Positions 62,837 to 64,000 of a stretch of DNA of 64,000 nt are shown in pieces. Made by a program: the position numbers and the translations under genes. The number at the start of each line of letters is the position of its first letter. Positions within the stretch are counted from its first letter, which is position 1. Source of the stretch: Hoplostethus atlanticus (taxonomy: Eukaryota > Chordata > Actinopteri > Trachichthyiformes > Trachichthyidae); NCBI GenBank assembly GCA_034670405.1, contig JAXDDX010000052.1, forward strand, positions 868,001-932,000, in the 5' to 3' direction. Below the pieces are notes generated by a model. It saw only the letters and a list, made by a program, of their open reading frames with translations, did not search any database and had not been told where the DNA came from.

Positions 62837-64000
62837 CTGATTTCCAGGACAGTGAAGTATTTGATTGTGGAGCATATTAACCCAGTAGACTGCAGTGTAG
62901 TGTTATGTTTGCGCAGTGATGGAGCAGGGCATAATAGTTCCCTAATGAGCCGATATCTCAAATACTCAATTATCTATTTAGTAGGTCCCTGAAAAAAAAA
63001 AGTCACTTGATAGCATTTAAAACTACATGAGGGTGAAATGAATGATGCAGCAACTATGGACGGTCTTAACCATGTTAAAATAGTCATCCAGTCCTAACAT
63101 TTAAGTGTGCCACGGCATGAAGAAGTTTCTGGAAAGCTGCATATTTAAGGGTGATAACACATCTTTTTATCAACAGACTCCTGTTTCACGCATCTGGGGA
63201 CAGTCTGTCTGTGTGTTGTCCTAAATGAATTCAGTCGGCTCTCACTGCAGTATTTTTCGAGCTACCTTCCCCACTGGCAGAGCATCAAGCTGGTCGGTAC
63301 ACAGAATGACTGGGACCCTTGTAAATTGCATCGGAGCAAAAAAAAAAAAAAAGCAAAGCTATGTGTCCAACTCTAACACGGCGCAGCCCTTAGCATAACC
63401 TAAGCTGTCACAATGTCAAGACGAGGGGAGAGCCAAAATTAGTGTTACGCTCTTGTACCGTGGGCGACTGACAGTATCATTATGCCCTCCATTTGTGCTG
63501 CTGTTGCTATGCATCAAAGGCTATTTTCAAGGGTGCTTTGTCACTATAATAAAAAGGTAATTTCCAGGTAATGTAAAATACATTTAACCAGTGGAAGTAT
63601 CTTTTAGGTACTAGCAGAATAGCTTGAGGACCCTGGGTTAAATACCTAAAAAACAAGCAAGCAGAACAAGAAAGACCTAGACACCACTGAGTCTTTAAAG
63701 TATTAAGGCATTCAACCTTAATTTACATTTTGTGTGCTATGAAATGTTCCAAAGAGGACATAGTAGTGTGGAAGCAGTGCACATATGCAAAAGGAGGCCA
63801 AGCACTCCCTTTAACCTTGGACAGCTTTTTTGGCTGTATTTGAGTTGGTTGAGGCAATGAGAGGGATGCAGAGAACTATACAGAACCATTATACACTCCA
63901 GCAGAGGACTACCTTAGCCACTGGTGAAGCAATGGAATGACTGTTATGCCACATATGAGTCCCAAAATATGTGTGATGTGTTTTGTTTCACCTACTTTAA

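Noticed and set aside
62570-62875. 101-codon minus-strand ORF rich in Phe/Ser/Pro
   Set aside because: It arises from the purine-rich plus-strand tract and the CA repeat, with no domain.
56700-64000. nf1 exon 27b (the exon preceding exon 28)
   Set aside because: I searched the minus strand for the conserved ...YYVARR ending with a suitable donor and did not find it; it probably lies beyond the window.
56700-64000. omg coding sequence
   Set aside because: No long plus-strand ORF with leucine-rich repeats is present. Only a possible 5' exon is proposed.

Overview
The window is ordinary vertebrate nuclear DNA and most likely comes from a ray-finned (teleost) fish. The genes are split by introns, the protein-coding exons are close orthologues of mammalian genes, and introns and flanks are packed with the transposon mix usual in teleosts (hAT, PIF/Harbinger, Tc1/mariner, L2/CR1-type LINEs, SINE tails). 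Nothing bacterial, viral or CRISPR-like was seen. I cannot name the species.

Layout. (1) 1-17.1 kb, minus strand: the 5' part of akap1, the mitochondrial A-kinase anchor protein. A large first coding exon (4978-6653) and the next exon (481-605) join in frame; the KH and Tudor exons lie beyond position 1. A probable untranslated first exon and promoter sit near 17.0-17.2 kb. The long intron 1 (6.65-16.97 kb) and intron 2 (0.6-4.98 kb) hold repeats only. (2) 17.9-49.5 kb, minus strand: the 3' part of nf1 (neurofibromin). All 22 exons equivalent to human legacy exons 28-49 are present with intact splice sites and one continuous frame (about 1,233 residues: the Sec14-PH module, the C-terminal HEAT-like region, the bipartite NLS and the C-terminal tail), followed by a long 3' UTR. 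The GAP-related domain and everything 5' of it lie beyond position 64000. (3) 49.5-64 kb: the large nf1 intron equivalent to human intron 27b. It carries, on the opposite (+) strand, evi2a (50452-51120) and evi2b (54536-56149), the same nested arrangement as in mammals. A purine-rich exon-like segment at 62.2-62.8 kb is in the place and orientation expected for the 5' exon of the third nested gene, omg, whose coding sequence would lie outside the window.

How they relate. nf1 and akap1 are tandem on the minus strand, with the probable nf1 poly(A) site about 0.8 kb from the probable akap1 start. evi2a and evi2b are small single-pass membrane protein genes, each with its coding sequence in one exon, transcribed against nf1. 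Both have an identical 10-bp ETS-type motif upstream. The points most worth checking are a 27-nt in-frame lengthening of nf1 exon 36, a possible alternative nf1 exon just beyond exon 47, the putative omg 5' exon, and a small exon-like ORF with a PIP-box-like motif next to a LINE in akap1 intron 2. I found no convincing new biological system.
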